64,000 bases of DNA, from assembly GCF_014643595.1 (NCBI RefSeq), contig NZ_BMJT01000001.1, positions 186,001 to 250,000 of the forward strand, in the 5' to 3' direction. The notes below the pieces were generated by a model. It was not told the origin of the DNA, ran no database searches, and saw only the letters and a program-made list of their open reading frames with translations. Shown here piece by piece: positions 60,583-64,000 of the stretch. A program made the translations under genes and the position numbers. The DNA is from Lysinibacillus alkalisoli. Lineage in GTDB: Bacteria; Bacillota; Bacilli; Bacillales_A; Planococcaceae. Position 1 is the first letter of the stretch; the number at the start of each line of letters is the position of its first letter.

Positions 60583-62430
60583 ATGTTAGACTCATTGTTA
60601 TTTCAAATTTCGTTAATTGTATTTTTAGGCATTTTATCGCAATGGCTAGCGTGGCGTTTTAATATCCCTGCGATTGTAATTATGTCTTTTGCAGGATTGT
60701 TAGTGGGCCCTGTATTACATTTATTCGACCCATCAGAGAGCTTTGGTGCGATATTTAATCCGCTCATCTCATTAGCTGTAGCGATTATTTTATTTGAAGG
60801 TAGTTTAAGTTTAGATTTTAGAGAGATTAGAGGCTTTCGTAAACCGATTTTTCGCATAGCAACAGTGGGAGCATTTGTCGCATGGATTTTAGGTTCATTA
60901 GCTGCCCATTATCTTGCGGGGTTATCTTTACCTGTGGCTTTTGTAATTGGTGGATTATTTATCGTAACGGGGCCAACTGTTATTATCCCATTATTACGTC
61001 AAGCTAAATTAAAAGAACGCCCTGCCTCTATTTTAAAATGGGAAGGTATTGTGGTTGACCCATTTGGTGCTTTATTAGCGTTATTTGCTTTTAATGTGGT
61101 GTTATTCCTTGATGGGCACTCTACTGGTACAGCGTTATTGGCTTTCTTCGCAGCGTCATTATTCGCTGTAATTTTAGGTGTAGGTATAGGCTTTGGGTTA
61201 GGGCTTATTTTAGAGCGGGGGATTATTCCAGAATATTTAAAATCACCAACCGTATTTGCTTTTGTCTTGATTGCTTTTGCGATAAGTGATGCTGTCATGC
61301 ATGAGACAGGTTTATTAGCGGTCACCGCAATGGGTATGATTATGGCAAATATGCATCTATCATCAATTCGTGATATGCGTCATTTTAAAGAGAATGTTTC
61401 TGTATTATTGATCTCAAGTGTTTTTGTAATGTTAACAGCTTCATTGTCATTAGATACGTTGCTTAGTATTTTAGATTGGCACTTATTATTATTTGTACTA
61501 GCTATGATGTTTATTGTACGTCCATTATCAATATTTATTGCTACGATTAATACAGGCATCCCTGTAAATGAAAAGATATTAATTGGTTGGATTGCACCGA
61601 GAGGTATTGTTGCATTAACGGTATCAGGTTTTTTTGCTACAGTGTTAGTAGATGCAGGTTATGAGGACGGTCAATTATTAACAGCATTAACGCTTGCTTT
61701 AGTATTTGCTACAGTTATTGTACATGGCTTTTCTATTAGTTGGTTAGCGGATAAATTAGGTTTAACAGCGACGAAGGAAGCAGGTGTATTGTTAGTAGGT
61801 GGTTCGCCTTTTACAGCATTACTAGGTAAGGAGCTTCAAGACTTAGGCAAACCTGTGATGATTATGGATCGCAACTGGCAAGAATTACGTGATGCGAGAA
61901 GGGTAGGTGTCCCAAGCCTAGCTGGAGATGTTTTGTCAGAGCAAACAGAGTACAGTGTAGATTTAACCCCTTATGAAAAAATGATTGTTGCAACACCAGA
62001 TGATGCATATAATGCATTAATTTGTTCAAGCTTCGTGCCTGAATTAGGGCGCGAAAATATTTATCAAACGACTATGCATATGAATAATCCTCATGATTAT
62101 CGTAAATCTTTAGGTGGCAAACTATTGTTTGAGGCAACACAAGATATCCATCACTTAAATGAGTTAGTAGAGGCAGGTTATGTATTGCGCCGTACATCTG
62201 TAACTGAAAAATACACCTATGAGCAATTTATGCGTGCTAAAGATAATACTACAATCCCACTATTCGTCTTACGCAGTGATGGCGCATTGTCTTTTTTTGT
62301 TAATGGTAAAGTGCGTAATGTAGAGGATGGTGATAGTATTATTAGTCTAGTATCACCAGCAATTAAAGAGGCTCGTATACAAGAACGACTAGAGCAAGAG
62401 CGAGAGAAGCAAACTACGCCAAAAGACTGA
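60583..62430 (+). CDS. CPA1 family Na+(K+)/H+ antiporter with C-terminal nucleotide-binding domain
   Basis: A 615-aa membrane protein. About 12-13 segments occupy 1-400, with the Na/H exchanger core including FEGSLSLDFREI, GPTVIIPLLRQ and EGIVVDPFGALLALF (the transport-site Asp) and GWIAPRGIVALTVSG. Residues ~410-530 form a TrkA-N/RCK-like Rossmann domain (GVLLVGGSPFTALLGKEL, DRNWQELRDAR, VATPDDAYNALI), followed by a TrkA-C-like tail. It probably balances pH or monovalent cations under nucleotide control. The ATG at 60583 is chosen, 9 bases after AAAGGA, over a TTG at 60565. Confidence 0.91.
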   Translation: MLDSLLFQISLIVFLGILSQWLAWRFNIPAIVIMSFAGLLVGPVLHLFDPSESFGAIFNPLISLAVAIILFEGSLSLDFREIRGFRKPIFRIATVGAFVAWILGSLAAHYLAGLSLPVAFVIGGLFIVTGPTVIIPLLRQAKLKERPASILKWEGIVVDPFGALLALFAFNVVLFLDGHSTGTALLAFFAASLFAVILGVGIGFGLGLILERGIIPEYLKSPTVFAFVLIAFAISDAVMHETGLLAVTAMGMIMANMHLSSIRDMRHFKENVSVLLISSVFVMLTASLSLDTLLSILDWHLLLFVLAMMFIVRPLSIFIATINTGIPVNEKILIGWIAPRGIVALTVSGFFATVLVDAGYEDGQLLTALTLALVFATVIVHGFSISWLADKLGLTATKEAGVLLVGGSPFTALLGKELQDLGKPVMIMDRNWQELRDARRVGVPSLAGDVLSEQTEYSVDLTPYEKMIVATPDDAYNALICSSFVPELGRENIYQTTMHMNNPHDYRKSLGGKLLFEATQDIHHLNELVEAGYVLRRTSVTEKYTYEQFMRAKDNTTIPLFVLRSDGALSFFVNGKVRNVEDGDSIISLVSPAIKEARIQERLEQEREKQTTPKD

Positions 62431-62523
62431 TTTTGATTAGCGTTTGAGAGATTTATTACTTTCTAGGAATTTGTTTTGCTACAATAGAGATATACTATTA
62501 ATTCTTTTGGAGGGTAATAAATC

Positions 62524-63078
62524 ATGAAAATTTTACTCGTTGACGGCACCGTATTGGGTCGTAAAACGGGCGCGATTTTACAAGAGATTGAAGGCTATAT
62601 TCAAGAGCTTGCGCCAAGCTTTGAGTTAGAGATTATGTATTTCAGTGAGTATGAGCACCAGATTGTTGATGGCACGCCATTAAATGACGATATGAAGAAA
62701 CTTGTTCAAAAGTTTGAAGAAGCGGATGCTTATATCATGGCAACACCCATTTTCCAAGGTTCAATTCCTGGAGTGTTAAAAAATGCTTTTGATATGTTAC
62801 ATCCGAAGACAATGCGTTATAAACCTGTATCCATTGTAGCAAATGGTGGCACATACCAACATCACTTAGTGGTTGAAAATCAGCTTAAACCTATTTTAGA
62901 TTATTTCCGTGCGTTAGTGACACCGAATTATGTCTACACACATGCGACGCATTTTGATGCTGAGAATACTATTATTGATGATGGTGTGCATGATCGTTTG
63001 CGCGAGTTAGCGCGCGTATTTGTACAGTATTGTGAAATGAGTTCAACGTTAAGTAAAGAGGCAATTGATCAAAATTAA
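62524..63078 (+). CDS. NADPH-dependent FMN reductase family protein
   Basis: A 184-aa flavodoxin-fold protein. DGTVLGRKTGAILQEI at the N-terminus is the phosphate-binding loop, TPIFQGSIPGVLKNAFDML (~76-94) is the family signature and IVANGGTYQHH (~105-115) the flavin loop. It reduces FMN, quinones or azo compounds with NAD(P)H. GGAGGG site. Single gene with its own terminator. Confidence 0.92.
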   Translation: MKILLVDGTVLGRKTGAILQEIEGYIQELAPSFELEIMYFSEYEHQIVDGTPLNDDMKKLVQKFEEADAYIMATPIFQGSIPGVLKNAFDMLHPKTMRYKPVSIVANGGTYQHHLVVENQLKPILDYFRALVTPNYVYTHATHFDAENTIIDDGVHDRLRELARVFVQYCEMSSTLSKEAIDQN

Positions 63079-63090
63079 ATGACAGTATGA

Positions 63091-63137
63091 TAGGCTATGT
63101 GGAAACCATATTTGACCACATAGCCTTATTTTATTTT
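63091..63137 (+). terminator. Terminator after the FMN reductase gene
   Basis: AGGCTATGTGG pairs with CCACATAGCCT around a 13-base loop, then TATTTTATTTTT. Confidence 0.9.
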
Positions 63138-63195
63138 TAATTAAAGACTGTGGTAGAATAGAACGTATGATTGTAAAAAAAGGAGGTGTGCAATA

Positions 63196-64000
63196 GTGCG
63201 TCAACAATGTAGCTTAATTTTAACGAATCATGCTAAAGAACAGCTCGAGAAACTAGGATTGAATGAGCATTTTTTTGATATACAAGGTTATTATGCCGCC
63301 CATATTGAGCGTGAACAAGGACAAGAAGCAGATGAATTAAAGTTAAAAATAATAATGAGTAGTCAAGAAAATGCATACATCGAAAAAGTATTGCCAACTA
63401 CTGTCATCATTATGCATTGTTTGTTAAAAGAAGATGGGCTATTGCTGCTTCATTTTCACCAAGATGGATTATTTCGTCATCCCCACTTACAAACCAATTA
63501 TCGCTTAAGTGCTAAGCTTAAGTTTATTACAGCTAATTATCGCCGAGGTGTAATGACACAAACTTTAAAATCTGCTCTCCACCAATTACCTATTGCTAAA
63601 GAGCGTTCTGAATATGTGCAAAAACGTATTGCAGGGTGGGAAGGCTATTTAAAAATACAAGAAGATAAAGAAAAGATAAACGATATTGCGTGTCGTTATC
63701 AAGACGCTCACTTTAACGAATCTTTTACTCAATTAACAGTATTTTGCCCAACTTTAACAACGAAACAGTTAAAAAAGTTAGAAGACTTTGGTGTTAGTTT
63801 GGATGACCATAAAGAAATTGGGCAGGTCGTTCGAATGACCAAACAACGTATTACAATTTCGCTCAATAAAAGGGCCCAACATTTAGCTCGCAAACAACAA
63901 CTACTGCAACATAAAAAGTTGCGTTTTAGTAACCGAGCTACTTTGATACAGCTACAACGTTTGCGTTTAGGATTTCAACAACTCGCAGATGGTTTAGCAG
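63196..64000 (+). CDS. N-terminal part of a large uncharacterised protein (runs off the window)
   Basis: GTG start 7 bases after a perfect AAGGAGGTG. I translated 268 codons without a stop up to the window edge. The sequence begins MRQQCSLILTNHAKEQLEKL, has a mixed alpha/beta region to ~150, then IAGWEGYLKIQEDKEKI (~156-172) and a basic, helical stretch rich in Lys, Arg and Gln (~220-268). There is no signal peptide or membrane segment. The style resembles the N-terminal regions of some large superfamily-1 helicase-like proteins, but no ATPase motif is visible within the window, so this is only a guess. Confidence 0.75.
   Translation, partial: MRQQCSLILTNHAKEQLEKLGLNEHFFDIQGYYAAHIEREQGQEADELKLKIIMSSQENAYIEKVLPTTVIIMHCLLKEDGLLLLHFHQDGLFRHPHLQTNYRLSAKLKFITANYRRGVMTQTLKSALHQLPIAKERSEYVQKRIAGWEGYLKIQEDKEKINDIACRYQDAHFNESFTQLTVFCPTLTTKQLKKLEDFGVSLDDHKEIGQVVRMTKQRITISLNKRAQHLARKQQLLQHKKLRFSNRATLIQLQRLRLGFQQLADGLA

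Overview
The window is 64 kb of low-GC chromosomal DNA from a Gram-positive bacterium of the order Bacillales. The evidence is AT-rich codon use, strong AGGAGG-type ribosome binding sites, frequent TTG and GTG starts, sigma-A promoters, T-tract terminators, and Bacillus-type families: bacterial nitric oxide synthase, TcyP, YpsA, SasA, Spx, BceRS-BceAB, OpuC and PdaC. The mix suggests the Lysinibacillus/Kurthia/Rummeliibacillus side of the order; this placement is inference. I saw no rRNA, tRNA, CRISPR array, prophage or insertion sequence. The DNA reads as ordinary housekeeping and accessory chromosome, rich in transporters and regulators.

Layout. 1-4.6 kb: end of a nitric oxide synthase gene, an unknown partner gene, an MFS transporter, and a lysine riboswitch with lysine permease LysP. 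4.7-8.2 kb: a lactococcin-972-type bacteriocin immunity/export ABC pair with no bacteriocin gene, and a PepSY lipoprotein. 8.2-10.4 kb: a guanine riboswitch driving xpt-pbuX. 10.4-19.1 kb: cystine importer TcyP, an amino-acid-type chemoreceptor, YpsA, a secreted subtilisin and a lone ATP-grasp enzyme. 19.3-25.2 kb: a two-component system, a membrane protein, a DUF6530-MATE efflux operon behind paired palindromes, and a secreted phospholipase A2-like protein. 25.3-36.1 kb: SasA, UppP, lysine 6-dehydrogenase, two DMT transporters (one with a GntR regulator), a PdaC-like deacetylase, split ThrE, and a PAS-GGDEF-EAL protein with a Fur box over its promoter. 36.1-45.8 kb: a heterodimeric ABC exporter, a double GNAT, a glycerophosphodiesterase, and a four-gene ABC-2 operon of unknown cargo. 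45.9-51 kb: a nitroreductase and a complete Bce-type peptide-antibiotic detoxification module. 51.1-64 kb: an M20 dipeptidase, an ECF sigma factor with a heavily folded leader, Spx-like and MarR regulators, an OpuC-type osmolyte importer, an ABC-F protein, an SDR, a CPA1 antiporter, an FMN reductase, and the start of a large unknown protein.

How the genes work together. Several relate to the cell envelope and its stress: BceRSAB, UppP, SasA, PdaC-like, the ECF sigma factor, the ABC exporters and the orphan bacteriocin exporter. Another theme is amino-acid supply and sensing: LysP under a lysine riboswitch, lysine dehydrogenase, TcyP, ThrE, the dCache receptor and an M20 dipeptidase. Most genes lie in one- to four-gene units closed by clear stem-loop terminators, many of them bidirectional between converging genes.

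Start codons were reset from the longest reading frame wherever the Shine-Dalgarno spacing pointed to an internal start; each case is stated. Family names come from recognised motifs and memory, as no database search was possible.
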